Assembly: GCA_018389105.1 (NCBI GenBank)
Contig: JACATO010000095.1
Span: 2,415,501 to 2,479,500 of the forward strand
Reading direction: 5' to 3'
Source: Nautilus pompilius
Lineage: Eukaryota > Mollusca > Cephalopoda > Nautilida > Nautilidae
DNA: 64,000 nucleotides
Part shown: positions 1 to 13,607 of the stretch, one piece after another
Layout: each line of letters opens with the position of its first letter
Position numbering within the stretch: position 1 is the first letter of the stretch
The notes under the pieces: generated by a model
Databases searched by the model: none
What the model was told of the DNA's origin: nothing
Seen by the model: the letters and a program-made list of their open reading frames with translations, nothing else
Program-made: the position numbers and the translations under genes

Positions 1-3000
1 AACATCTAGTTGAATATTGGAGGGGTTAGGTGACATTTCTATGAAAGTTTTTAAGAAAACTAAAAATATCTGCTGTTTTTTTTTTTCTTTCTTTGCTCAT
101 AACACAATTTTCTTTCATATGAACAACATCTATCTCCACTTACAAAGTGACAGCAGGTGCTTAATCACTGGTTCTATCCTAACTTTTGACCAGGATATAA
201 ATGCTTTTCTGAAAATCGGTATATGATATTTTTAAATATCAGTAAAATAAACTACACAGTAGTAGAAAATAGGTTATTACTTATTTCTAAGAATAAATAG
301 ACATTTGCTTTTAAATTTGTTAATGATTGAATGAAAATAATTTGGGTAACTTAGTTGCTGTTGAAGAATTTAAGGATGTTTACTCTATAGTTATTCTGAC
401 TGAATCACTTGGAAATTGACTGAAATGAAGTTTAAACATTACTGGATTCATGAAAAAATAATTGATTTTGAATCTCTGAACGATATACTGTCAATGACCC
501 CACAATGATTCCAGCAAATCAGTGTGTGGTATGGCCACTGCCTGCTGTGGCTTATGGATTGGCACATTCATTGTATCTTTGCTTCAGGGATATTATTACA
601 TTTTTGCTGCAGTGTTGTTTCTGTTTGTCCTAATATTGTGTAACAACAGTTTGGCTAGGCCTAAGTTTAGTTGCTTGTAGCTTTGTTTTGGAATACAAGG
701 ACACCCATCATTCGACATGCTTAAGCATGGTCTCTATCTTTTTGTTCTAGTTGTGGCATCTTGTGATAGAGCTAAACCACACTTATTTTGTAGGCAGTCA
801 TTCACACTTTTACATTAAAAAAATGCATGTCAGTTTTTATCATCAAATGCTTGTTGCACAAAACATGAAAAGTCTTAGAAAAAAATTGCATGAGGCATAG
901 GCTGTGTATTTAATGACATGAAATTTTTTTGGACCCATGTAAAACACATTTAATGTGATAGCAAATATAATTTTATACTGCACATACTATAAATCACATT
1001 TCTTGGAAAGGGTGCTGCATTTTTTAAAGTAATTAAGTATATTTTTACTCTGTCATTTGCTCTCATTCTGTTTCTGAGTAATTTGGGGGAAAAGTGTTTT
1101 AAAAAGTTGTTTTTTTTTAAAATTTGTTTAGAGTACAGTACACACAAAATAATGCTGAATATTGAATGTAAATGACAAAATCACCATTTTATACTGTGTT
1201 CAGTATTGAATTAATAGTGCCTATTTATTTTACGATAAGCAAATTTAACAACTGTTGTTGTTATAACTATTGTCCAAAATGGCAGCAATAAAAGTGAAGT
1301 AAACAGTAGTGTTGTCTTGTCAGAACTTTATCATTTATAAGTGTATAATGTTTGTTTCCTTTGTTTGGCTTTACATTTTAGTACTCTTCCAACAGATGCT
1401 TTGCTTTACATGGCATTGTATATTTCAGCACTGTGGTGTATATAAACTGAAATAAAAGCAAGGTGTTATACATGAATGACAGGTAATATGAATTGGGTTC
1501 AGTGTTCATCCAATTTTATAGCCAATCATTCATTTTTGTATGACAGTTGCTCTGTTGGTGTTGTGCTTTTACTTTTTTCACTTGTAACTCAAATTTCTTC
1601 ATAGATGATTTTACTGTAAATTTGTTAGCAACATCACAATGAGCAAAATGATTAATCCATTGTCTTAAAATTTTGAAAATTTAATCTAAAGAGAATACCA
1701 GTTTTCACACACATTTTTAAAAAGATCTGGTTAACATGTAAAATGCTTCATGTGTAAGCTTGTTTTCCTAAAAGCTATGAAGTACCAAAAGTTAAGAGCT
1801 CTACAGAAAATTAATTTCCTTTAGTTTTATAACATGAACATCTGTAGATACCAAATAGCTTTTCTTTTGGTGGTGATATTATTGCTTTGCATTCATGGAG
1901 TTAGCTTACAAGGCTTTTTTAGGTGACCATGACAACAACAACAACAAATTCTACTGCTATTGTTATACAAAATAATTAATATTCAAACAAACACTATAGT
2001 AAAGGTGGGGCATAGTGTTACTTAGTTTAAGAGTTTATGCATATTACTACCAAAAAAAAAAAATGCAGTACACTATAAATCCTTCACTATAATAACATTA
2101 ATTTTTATTGAAAACTATAAATCCTTATCTAAATTTTTAGGCTAAGGCATGATATAATACACCAAAGTATCAGAAAACACTAATTCCCTTATTAAGATTA
2201 TGAAAATCAGTATAGATCAGAAAAGATGGTATTAAATTTTAATTAAAAATTGTGACACTGTTTCTCCTTTGGGAATTTTATATTTCCACTCTGTAGATAT
2301 TGAAGTTGTTTTTCTGTTTTCATATTTTGTACCTTTTAGACAGTGGGTTGTTCATTGATGTAGCCACATTATTTGACTGTTTTAGGTAAACCTTTTTTTA
2401 AAAAAGCATAAGCACCAATGTATGAAACTTTGATGTCTTACAAAATTGTGTATAATGTGAGAGTAATTACTAACATTTGTTAAACTATTGGAAATACCTT
2501 CTGTTCCTATGTGATTTATCTTTAAAATATATAGACTATTAGATGTGATGACTTGAACTTATTTTTGTGAAATGTTTCTTAATCCTTCAGTATAGCTGTT
2601 TATTTAGCACTGCATGTATGTGAATGTGTGTTACAGGCCAAGCAGGTGAGGATTTGTTTATTTTGATTAACAGATCTAAAGTTTCATGTATACAGGCAGT
2701 TAAGATCTAAACATTAATTAAAAACAAATGGGTGTTGAAATGATGGAACTGTAATATGAAATTCTTACCTATTAAAATATTTAATTGATCATTAAAAGTC
2801 TAAAAATAATTAATCAGATTTTCTGAAATTTATCTTTGTAGTTTTCATTTGGTGAATGCTTAATTTTCTTTTTTTCTTTAAACTATTTTTACAGATAAAT
2901 GGACACTTAACATTAGGTGTAGGTGTAAAGATCCTATAAGGAAAGAATTTAATAACTATGGTAGTATCAAAGACTGGGAATTTTTTCTTGGTTGTCTGTC

Positions 3001-3509
3001 TGTCTGGTGTCTTTGCTGATGGTTATGTTTTGTTTTTCTTCTGGCAGTTAATCATAACCCTTGCTGCAGATATATATTTTTAGGGACAAACATGCAGGCA
3101 ACAATAAGCATACTCTGCTTTTGCATTTTTTCACCCATTTCTTGAAGACTATAGTACGATTATCTGCTTCTTATATCCATTTACTTACCTAGTTATAAGT
3201 TATAAAATTGTGAGCTTGCAATTTTTGTTGCATGAAACTTTTGATGAAAAACAAACAAGAAACTAAGTATATGTTCACTCTCTCTCAATTTGAAGCCTAT
3301 GTGTAATTTTTTTAGAAATTGAAGGTGGGTTGTTTGATGGATATCTTTTATTACCCAGAATAAAGTATTTCAAACTTTTTAAAGACAAATATTTTTTCAC
3401 CTACTTAGCACTCTCTACGTTGATCTCCCAAAATAAATAAATAAATATAACTTGAATATTCAAGACTTGGCCTTTATCTTTTTGGTTACTTTTATGGTAT
3501 GCTGTTCCC

Positions 3510-3805
3510 AAAATAATAATGTCTCCCCTATCCAGAACCTAAGCTTGGTGGGGAAGAGGCCATGCATGACATAAAAAACTATGGCCAGCATGCAAGTGTC
3601 CAGTGTGCTTCAACTTTGGCAGACTTGATGAACTTACCAAAAGTTTCTACTAGAAACCTACATGTCTGGCTGGTGAAGAAGAGTGAGAAGATACTATGCC
3701 AGGGAGGTTTGTCAAACTGATCTGTTACTATGGAAAGAGAACTCTGGCCCTTGACCTGAGCAGTCTTGTAATATAATTAGTGGATTAACTGCAATACCCA
3801 ATAGG
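3510..3805 (-). mobile_element. Degenerate tRNA-derived SINE (Ceph-SINE-like), copy C
   Basis: Read on the minus strand, this block aligns by eye with the SINE-like copies at 6206-6600 and 46692-46990. It shares the head (a tRNA-like segment ending near GGTCAAGGGCC), a middle segment (TCTCACTCTTCTTCACCAGCC) and, with the 6206 copy, a downstream segment reading ACTTTTGGTA and then GCTGGCCATAGTT. It codes for nothing. The copy is old and its ends are approximate. The name Ceph-SINE-like is inference from the tRNA-like head and conserved middle; the repeat relationship between the three copies is seen directly. Confidence 0.55.
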
Positions 3806-6205
3806 TGTACCTTCATAATTTTTACCCCACAAAGCATAGTCATAGATGAAAAGATTTTAGTCTATACATCTGGTCAGTCTTATGTATAGTATGTTATGCA
3901 TGTTGATAAATTTTGATTTTGGCTTCAGATTAAAGGAAAATTAATTAGCTTATGAAATTTAAATCATATAAAGTGTTTAAAACAATTTTAAAGATATCTC
4001 ATTATAAGTAATATTAAATATATATAAAGAATTTATAAAATGTTGATGAAAAGTAGAAACTTTAATGAGAAAATATCTCGATAAATGTTAAAATGGCATA
4101 CTGATATATTTAGCATTTTACTGACTAACTTTTTCTCCAAAACTATATTGTAGGTTTTGGCTAAGAAGATTAATGTTTATTTATTTGATATGTGGTGGAG
4201 CATAGGGTATTTTTTGTTTACAATAGCATGATGCTATGTTTTTGTCAACTTCACTTTTGTGTCTTCGCGATAATTCTAGTAAAACATGATTAGTTATGGC
4301 CAAGTGAAATTTAAGAGAAAATTTGTGTAATAGATTATATTACATTAAAAAAAGGGGAATTTTTTTTAAAACTGATAATCAAATGGTTTTAACCAAAATG
4401 TTATCTATTCATGTATTGTTCTGGCCAGTAGTGCTGAAAAAAAAAAAACATATGTACGTTGGCATTCAAATTTATGAGCATGTATAAAAACACTTTCTGC
4501 CTTTTAAACTCTATTTTGACTAAAAATAAATGAAAAATCAGATGAACCATGTATCAAAATGTATAAATTATTAATTGTGATAATGTTATCACTTTAGGAT
4601 TGTTGCATAAAAATAGCCACTTTTCATGAGAATAACTACTGTACATATTTTGGGCATCTTTATTCGTACCCCCTCAAAGTATTGCCTGGTAAATAAACCC
4701 TATTTTTCTGGGATATAATTACATAATTAATTGACACTGTTCTAGTTCATCTCACATGAGTTTAGCTGAGTTTATATCTGAAGATTGAGGGGACCAAACT
4801 ATCGTTTTAAGAAGTGTTCCCAATTTGTTTCTTCTGCAGTTTTCCTTTAGGAGTAAACAACTTTATAATGGGGAGCCTTGTTATGTTAGTTGCCATGTTC
4901 ATTTGCCAACCAAAGCAATTCATATAAACTAGGAATTACTCAAATTAGTAACAAAATCAATATCGAATGTATACAATAACATCAGTTTGTCAGTATGAAC
5001 TAAATTTAACATTTATAGAAATAAGTTAGCTAGATTCATAATTATACAGAAAGTTTGAAGTGAAAACGTCGTTAGAAGTAATAGTCTATATGTTCTGATA
5101 CATAGTATTTTTTGTTGTGATGACAAAGTGTTGAAAAAGTAGATAATGGTTTCATGTTGAGGGGGTTCATAATTTGTAATGCCTGGCGGTGGGTGGCTGG
5201 AGGAGTAAAACCCATGTTTATTATGGCAGTTTATTGATGTTATCCTGCAAGGTGAAAAAATAAATGGGATGGTGGCTTTGTTCAGTTTAACATGGTACAG
5301 AAAGATCGCTCTTTCATAGCTAGTTGGTTATGCATCAGAATAGTAATAATCTCAGTGGTGGCACTTAATATTAATTTTAAGTAGTTTTAAGGATTTTATT
5401 AGGTGCTATTCAGTTCTATAACTAAAAACAAAAATTTGATTTGTGTTTTTATCTATTTATTTTTTCAAGGATTTGTTTCGGTAAGCACTTAGCACATTGC
5501 TAGGTTGTTAGTGAATCCAGCCCTCATCCTGCTTTTCCCTGACCATTGAGTACCTTACCTAGAAATGTGCTTAAAGAGCATATGATGAATAGCTGGAATT
5601 TGCTGCCTGTTCACTATATGACAACTTGGTTGATGCTGGCTTTCAACCAAATCACTTTGCTTATGTAAATAAGCATATGTTTTATACATGCTTGCACATG
5701 CCAGGATTTGTATCACTATCTTTGGCAGCAAATAAACATTAATGCAACTTCAAACAGTACATCTTTATTGATTAAATGAATATTGAATAACATACATTAA
5801 AACTATGAGATCCAGTTTTTTTGTTAAAAATTATTAAAGAACCAATAACTTTTGAACTAATTGTAACCAGAATACACTAAAAAAAACAAAAAACAAAATC
5901 TTTCATTTAACTGAACTGACTAAAAGCATATAGCAGAATTTTTTAAAAAAATTTGTTAAATTCAATAAGTCTAAACTAGTATTATAAAAACAAACCTGTC
6001 AGTAATTTCCTATCACTAGCAATTTAAATCTTTACTTCTATAGATAGCTATATGTGAGCTAAAGCATTTTTGTTACAGTTAATGCAAATGATTACATTTT
6101 TATCTTTCTCATCTGTCTAAAATTTTAAATGTTTTAAAAGAATTATGTAATGTTTTGATGGAGTCTTACATTGCGTGTTAATTGCTAGATCATGTTATTG
6201 ATTTC

Positions 6206-6600
6206 TGGGTGGTGTAGTAATTGGTGATTAGGCTACTGGATTGCTAAAGTTAAGGGTCTCTGAGTTTGATTTCTACAGGGAATGCTTGGTTTATTATCCT
6301 TAGCAGGAGTTCTTTTCACTCTGCTTCATCAGCTGGCTATGTGGGTTTACCCTGGGCATTACAGTTTCCTCCCTCATCTAAAAATGCAGAGCTATAGTAG
6401 GGACTTTTGGTAGATTTGTTAGGTTGGTCAAAGTATGAGTACATGAGGTACTTTTGTGCTGGCCATAGTTAGCTCTGTTATGCAGCTGGAGCTTGTGTTC
6501 CAGGACTCTACATTAACTGTTTGGCATAATAGAGGATCAGACAACATTGATTTCTCTTAGCTCACCTGGGGGTTAATTCTCATAATTATGCTAAAAATAA
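6206..6600 (+). mobile_element. Degenerate tRNA-derived SINE (Ceph-SINE-like), copy A
   Basis: The head reads like a decayed tRNA promoter: an A-box-like stretch (GTAGTAATTGGTGATTAG) is followed about 30 bases later by a B-box-like stretch (GAGTTTGATTTCTAC). A conserved body follows, TTCACTCTGCTTCATCAGCTGG, then ACTTTTGGTAGATTTGTTAGG and GCTGGCCATAGTT, which recur in the minus-strand copy at 3510-3805. The head and the first body segment recur at 46692-46990. The 3' end is not sharply defined and lies near 6600. This is the most complete of the three copies. Confidence 0.6.
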
Positions 6601-7991
6601 GATTGTGTAGAAATTTTATTTTGTACCCTTAACCAGTAAAACGTTTTGGAGATCCATTGTATACTATTATAAATAAATAATGCAATCAGTTTATGCGGGA
6701 TGGGGAGAGTACTTATGCAAGTAATGTGTTATATATATATACATATTAATCATACAAAGTTCATGAATGAGTTTCACATAACCTGAAGACTGCTGCTTGT
6801 GACTAGAAACTAATAGTAGAAAAACTGCTTGTTCATTGAAATACAACCAGTCAAAACGTTTAAGCTGTATGGAATCAAGCAGCTGCTATAAATAGTGAAT
6901 AGGCTGGGCAATTGTAGTTGTGTGCTGTATTTGTTTTAGTTTGAAATTTTGCTATGTGTAACTCAGCTGGGTTAGTCATCTATACTGGGTGAATAGCAGC
7001 TCTTGCACAGAAGTTAGCTTTTTTGTTTCTCTTTTCTTTCTTCTCTCTCTTTTTTCTTGCAAGCTCCCGTTAAGGCCTAAAAGGCCAGTCACCCAATAGA
7101 AATTTTTTTAAAATCTGCAAATTTAAGGTGCATCCTATCTAATGGACAAGTGTCTGCACAGTTTTATTCTCTGTAAATTTCTCAAGTGTGCAAAATATTT
7201 ATCTAGCAAAATGACTCACCTTGTAGAAGTTGTAGACTGATCTCTGCCAAAAAGGATTTGTATAGACCTGTTATAGGTTGGGAAAAAAATTAGTAAAAAA
7301 AATTTCTAAAATAGTTAGAAGGCGCTTAAAAATCTAATAGGCAAACATGTGACGTGGGGAGCAGAAGATGTTTAAAATAAAAATCCATGCTGGTGCAAAA
7401 TTTAATGATGTGTAATTACTGAGTGGTAAAATGGCACAGTATTGTGATACCTGTGACTGACATGCTGGGAGAATAAGACTCTGTAAGTTACTTCACCTGA
7501 ACAATAGTTTGGTTTGGAGATAGATGAGGCTAATTTCTCTTGCATGCATCTTGTTGGTTTCCATTAGTGAATCCTTATGCTGGTACAAGTTACTTTAGCA
7601 TTGTTGTAAGATTGGCAGAAACAAGGCTTAAATAAAATAAGTTTGCATAATTACATGCATTTGCTCTAATTCTTGGGTACAGCATATGGTGGTACTCGTT
7701 GGGATAAAAATAATTTATCTACCAACTAGGAATATAAACCTTAACACTTTAGTAATGAACTTGTAATTTTAGGCATTCAGAACATGTGAACAGACATTTG
7801 GTTTTCAGTATTTCTTCTTCAAACAAGTAATAAGTGATTATTATTAATCAGTCATTTCCAAGAAAACAGATGGGGAAACCTTGGTTATTTTAGAATGAAT
7901 AAAAAATGTTATTAATTTATGGAGAGTTTGGTGAACAATATGACAAAGTCAGGTTGGCCCAGTGTGAAATTTGAAAAAATTTATATTTATA

Positions 7992-8948
7992 CAGTATTGA
8001 AAATAATTATGGAAACAAACAGGATGTACACAAATAACAAATAATTGCAACTGAGATGTATATAGAACATGCACAGTGCATTACTATTTAGTATTTGAGC
8101 CCCCTTTTTTATATAGAGCATCGCACTTTGTTTTCATGTTCCCTTACAGGTTATCAATTGTATTTGTTCCAAATATCATGTAGCACTTTCCACAATTCAT
8201 CCAAGGTTTCGAGTGCCATATAAGCTCTCATAGCTTCAGTGATGTTCATATTAGGACTTTGTGCAAGTAAAGGCATATTGTGTTTGTGTGTTTGTTCCAT
8301 CAACTTCTTTACATTTCAGATAGATTTTCACCACATTGGTTATATGCTTGGGTTCATTGTCATGTTGCAAGATGTATTCTTGTCCAATGAAATGTCTTTC
8401 TGAGGGAATGGCATGATGGATGAACCTGATGTCAAGCAGTATGCCTTTACCCCCATGCTTCACTGTAAATGTTGTAAACTGACTATTATATTGCTCTTCA
8501 GTCTACCTTCAAACAAACTGCTGCTGTTTATTGCCAAACAGTTAACACACTGACTTAAAAGATCACTTTCTTTCAGTTTTGGTCATTCTATTGTTTTATT
8601 TCAGCCTGGCTGTTTGGTTGCCTGTTCAGCAAAGATTTTTGGACAGCTACACACCCATTGAAACTCTTTGTGCCAATTTATATCTTACTGTTTTGAAGAA
8701 ACAGTAACACCCACACTTGTAGCTAGGTCATTTGCAAAATCTCTACTGGTTTGTTATCTATCATGTAGAAAACATAAGTACTTAACATTACTTTTGGAGA
8801 ATTTTAGCTTTCTTCCTTGATTGCTTCTGTTATCAACAGTATTTTTTTGTGTATTCTCTTAGCATCTATCTATTTATCAATTTTTCTATCAAATGTTTTG
8901 CAATTTATAGTCAGTTTTACTTTGTTTCCATAATTATTTTGAATACTG
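7992..8948 (-). mobile_element. Tc1-like DNA transposon, internally deleted
   Basis: The element is bounded by inverted repeats: CAGTATTGAAAATAATTATG at the left end, and its near-perfect complement (CATAATTATTTTGAATACTG) at the right. A TA target-site copy remains on the left; on the right it has decayed to TG. The minus strand holds the 3' half of a Tc1-family DDE transposase. It includes the second catalytic-Asp box in the form YILQHDNEPKH, and near 8270 a stretch resembling AQSPDLNxIE (here SPNMNITEA) which carries the last acidic position. At 957 bp it is shorter than a typical 1.2-1.6 kb Tc1 element and the N-terminal DNA-binding part is missing, so it is a dead, deleted copy. Confidence 0.85.
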
Positions 8949-9014
8949 TGTATAACTAATTAATAAATAACTTAAATAGGCCTGATCAAAGAGTTTCTTG
9001 ATTGAATTTATTGA

Positions 9015-10090
9015 GGTAATATTTTGACAGTAACTATAGACAGGTGTGTCCTTCTGAGTTGTCTCCTTTCACACATCTGCACTTATTCCAGTAGTACTGC
9101 AATTTATGGAAGCACTTCTTTGTATTCTTTTTGAATCTAGTAAAAGTCATTTCTGTATTTGCAGTACTGGTGGACACATGATCAAATCTCTTCTCTTTCA
9201 AAGCATGCTTCATTTTGGAGAAAAGAAAAAAAAATCGCATGGTGCCATACACAGTGGAAATGGCAGATGTGTAATAACTGGAATGTGATGTTTGACCAAA
9301 ATATAATGCAGAGAGAGTGAGACATGCTGGTTCATTGTCAAAGTTCAACATCCATCTTTTGGATTTTCACTAGTTTGGCAATTATCTACAGTCTGCTTTT
9401 CAAGGGTGTTGCAAAACAGTTATATGCATTTCCTGGTTTATCCACAGCTTGGGATAAATTCATGGAGCACTAACTCTTCATGGCCAGAAATTGCTATCAG
9501 CATTGTCTTCATTTTTTTATCTCGTGTGTCATATTTTCTTTGGTCTGGATAGTGATGGTATCTTCCACTGGGAGAATTGGCAATGGGCTTCTAGATTATA
9601 AACCTAAACCAAAGTTTTATCATCTGTTAGGACGATCTGAAGAAATTCTGGATTGTTTGCTGCTTGCTCTTTAGGATTCTGCATATATAAGGAAGTGATG
9701 CTATTTCTGGTTATCAGTGAGATAGGGTGGAACAGACTTGGCAAAGAAAACATTACATCCCAAAATCCCCTCTAGTAATTGACTGACAAGCCAAGGAAAT
9801 GTTAACTTCAACAACTCTGAAAATCATCAAGCAAGATTGACTTAATCATGCATATGTAAAATTTGCTGGTTGTTGAGAATGTGGTTCATTTTGGATGGAT
9901 TCTCTACCAGCTATAAATCAAGAAAACCATTCAGATATGGTAGAATAGGGCTTGCAGTATTTGATGGTTTTTTCCCTAAGTTCCAACAAAATTTGTTGCA
10001 TACTTGCTGCTCGTGTATGTCTTCTATCTTAAAATGTGCCAGTCATTTGTATATTTGTGCTGCACCAGCTATAATGTGATTGAAATGACA
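9015..10090 (-). pseudogene. Mariner-family transposase relic (lineage 1)
   Basis: Translated on the minus strand with frame changes, the block follows a mariner transposase from the N-terminal half to the C-terminus: SEWFS and AGRESIQNEPHS near 9900-9990 (helix-turn-helix region), a decayed first catalytic box (LTDDKTLV) with SQWKIPSLSRPKK near 9550-9630, the second box DNEPA near 9340, a decayed MAPCDFFFF third box near 9240, and a C-terminal KMKHALKEKRFDHVS. Several frameshifts and stops make it non-functional. Inverted repeats were not found, so the ends are approximate. It lies only about 70 bp from the Tc1-like element at 7992-8948 and belongs to a different mariner subgroup from the copies at 22.5, 25, 42 and 53 kb. 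Confidence 0.75.
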
Positions 10091-12578
10091 ATGCAATCCT
10101 GCTTTAGGTGTTGTGCATTCAGATATCACATTATATTTAAGCTGTTGATATTGCATACTAAATTCAATCTTGGAACACTCTCTCTCTCTAAAAAAAACAG
10201 ACAGAGCAAATTCTTTTTTTGTGCTGGTTTCCCATTACATGTAATATATATTTACTCATCTTTTTCATTATTTATTTTCTCTCCCTCATGGCTTAGTCAT
10301 TCCGAACTTTCCTAAAATATATATTTTGTCAAAACCCTTGAAGTTTTTCATATTACATAAAAAAACACTTTGTAAAAAAGTAAAATAATTGTATTTGTAG
10401 TTAATTTCCTTGTTCCATTCACTTTTAAATATGGCAGACTTCTGAACCTGATAACACCTGATTTCATTCTAATCAAATGTTTTTTTTAATTGTTTAAGTC
10501 CTTAAAATTCATAGTGTGAGTCTAATGATTTTTTTTAAAAAAGAAAAAAAAAACAATCTTAGAAATGTTTGTACTAATATTAGTACCTGAAATCATTCTA
10601 ACTCCTTTTGAATTTTTTGCATTGTGCTTTTCTAGCTGGACTTATTGGTCTTGGATTCTATAGATTCATTTAATAAATTGAAAGATTTTTTAATGCAGTT
10701 GACTTTAATACAATAATTGTGTATACATTGTGGATGAAAAAATATCTCATGCTGAATATATGCCACTCATTTTCATCTCTGACAAAAAGATTTTAAGAAG
10801 CATATTGCTGTTAATTTTAAAATTTATTTGTGCATCCATTAAGCACACAACACTACTATGTTTCCACTTTTAGATATGACAAAAATTTAAACTATGTACA
10901 AAGTAATAGAATGGTTCTAATTGCAGTGCCATGCTCCAATCAATTTTCCCTTTTTCAGTCCCCAAAAATGCTATTAAAAATGCTTATTTTCCTGCATTCA
11001 TAAATATCTCCAATAAACACCTAAACCCTTCTTTAGGAATATTTTGGCATATGAATATAGTCTATCAAAGAATTTACATTGTAGATATGATGATTCTTGA
11101 TCATTTCATTTACAGATACTAAATAGGAATCAGTTTTAGCTTGCTTCAAAGTCCTTTTCACCATTGAAGTATCTATATCAGTGCTGACATACATGACTTA
11201 TTCATATTTTCCTGTTTATTGATGTATCTTCCCTCCTATGTACATCAGCTGTACCCCCATAACGTTTATGGGATTTGCCTTATTGTATTGCTGATCACAT
11301 GATGCTCTTTCTATTTGTTCAGTCATTTGAAATTATTGTAGCATGGATCATATACCTTGTCTGTAGAAGAGTTAGAATGCCAAAGACAGGAAATTACTTG
11401 AATAAGATACCACCAACTATGCAAAACCTAAAACACTTAGAGATTGGATGTAACAAGTTAATGAAAGAAGACCAACCAGTTCAAAATGAAAAAGTGACTA
11501 CTCAGGGCTGGTTGAGAACTGCAATACTGGTTTTTTAATGTTATTTCACTAATACATCATTAGAAAGTGGCAATTCTGCAAGTGCATTATTATGGGTATT
11601 GGAAAGATGAAATAGCTCTTCATTTTGACGAGTGAGACAACTCAGTTTTCTCCCCAAAGTGACGCAATCTGAATCAGAACATCTGGGCATAAAAAAGATG
11701 TGATGGTTGTGATTGGCATGATGGGTTGGTGGGTTAAAACTTCTTCCCATTCTGTTGTTTTGAAAGGGAAACAAATTATATGCTTCTTTTTTTTTTTTAT
11801 TTCTGCATGATTTTTAGAATGAGCATAAATGGTTGGCTAAATGAAGGCATTGTTCTTTACTGGCAGCAAAACATGTAGGGTTGCCGTTCCCAATGAAAAC
11901 TACTTGATTGGGACTCATTTAGAGCACACAGGATGTTGCAATGATTTCAGGTGATAGCTCTGGTTTAGAACAACTGGTTGATCTATCCTGGAATTAGCCA
12001 TTCAAGCAAAACATTCAAGAGAAATTGGTCAATTGGATGATAAATGAATCAAAGATTTGTGAAATTTTTTTTCACCTGATGTCATCAGAAAAAATTTCAA
12101 GAAGAATGGTATATCCAGCATTCTGAATAACGCAGAAGATAGAATGTGAATTTGCATTTTAATTCAGAAAATGTTTGTTTAGAGTTTCCAAGATTCATGT
12201 TACAGGATTTTGTAATGTCAGGTGCATTACGAGAGATGACCAGACATGACCTTGAAGGTGAAGAGCTAGAACATCAGTGCCACAATAAAGTCTACAGTAA
12301 TATTGAAAAGTGACTCAGTAAAGTTAGATTCAGTAATAAAACTGTAAAACTAAGTGCAGTCAATTTGTGTCTATTTTTCTTTTATTTTCACCAGACAGAG
12401 AGAATGATTCCAGAACAATTCATTTTTTTTAGATTTTGTTTGTTTGATTGTTTGTGTTTGTGTGTGTGATTTTTTTAATGTGCCAGTGATAAGGTAACTG
12501 AGTAAAATTGTTTCAATAATGTTTAAGTTTCTTTCTTTGTCATTCTTTCATTGCACATCCCTGCTGTTTGTCATGCAC

Positions 12579-13607
12579 ATTGCTGGCCACAATTAGAATA
12601 TATACATGATAATGGGTTGGAACATCTTTTACCCATATAACAGCTATGACAATGTGGCAGAGAATCTACAAGGTATTGGAAAGTGCCTTGAGGGCTATTT
12701 CCACACACAGTCATCAATATTGTACACAAGATATGGAGAAAGGTAGGGAGAAGACTTGGTGGCTAATGCATCTTTCAAATTTGTCCCACTGATGCTTAAT
12801 TGGATTGAGATACAGTGATTGTGCTGGCCATGAGAGATGCCTGAAATCTTTCTCATGTTCCTCAAACCATGGATACAGTGTGGGCATGGTGACTAGGAAC
12901 ATTGTGATCTTGGAAGTAACCATTTCCATCAGTGTACACATGGAGCATTATCAAGTGTATTTGATTGGAAATGATGCTGAGGTAAGCTTTGGTATTCATT
13001 CCGTCTTCTAAAGGGACCAAGAGGCTTGAGCTCTGGACAATGTCGCCTACCATTTGTATAAAAAAGGGTGATGTGACTCATCAGATCATATGATTTTTCA
13101 CCAGTCTTTCTTAGTTTAAGGTTTGTGCTCCTTATACCACATGAGACATCTTTTTCTTGTTGGCAACCATGATCACTGGTTTGCACAATGGTCATGGATT
13201 GTTTTGTATTCATTGCCTGTCATTTGGTCTATTGTTTGATGATGGTTGAACTTTACTATCTTGTCTAACTGCATTTCTCTTTCTGTTATCATGTGTTTTT
13301 GGCCACAATTCCTGCACAATGTAGGAATTTTCTTTTTGCCATTGTTGATAAACTTGAATGGTCAATGATTTGGAGCAGCTTACCAACAAAGCTGTCTTCT
13401 CCTTTATGGCACATGCTTAACATGCACTCACTAACATGGTTCTTTCAGATGCTGTAATGTCTTAGTCTAACAGATATGGAGAAAGGCGATCTGCAAATTT
13501 GCTTGTCCAAGTTGCATGTAGTGTGATCAACCTAATTTAAATTTCTAATTCTGGTCAGGCCCAAATCTGGGAAGGATACATAAGTTCTAATAAAGTGGTG
13601 TACCATG
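12579..13607 (-). mobile_element. Tc1-like transposon relic, copy 1 (pair of 32199-33371)
   Basis: This is one of two related copies of a Tc1-like element, in the same orientation as the one at 32199-33371; similarity to that copy defines the ends. On the minus strand, pieces of a DDE transposase are readable in more than one frame: PLEDGMNTKAYLSIISNQ, DGNGYFQDHNVPSHHAH (second catalytic region) and LSWPAQSLYLNPIKHQWDKF (third catalytic region, normally SPDLNPIEHLW). The Asp expected in the second box is replaced by His, as in the other copy. Frameshifts and a missing N-terminus show that it is inactive. The inverted repeats are heavily decayed. Confidence 0.75.

Noticed and set aside
2661-2712. 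Possible upstream CaMKII exon (AGATCTAAAG strings resembling DLK)
   Set aside because: No in-frame HRDLK context, no acceptor, and no GT donor in the right phase.
7015-7100. Pyrimidine tract followed by AGGCCTAAAAGGCC palindrome as a regulatory element
   Set aside because: Short palindromes next to pyrimidine runs are common; nothing else supports a function.
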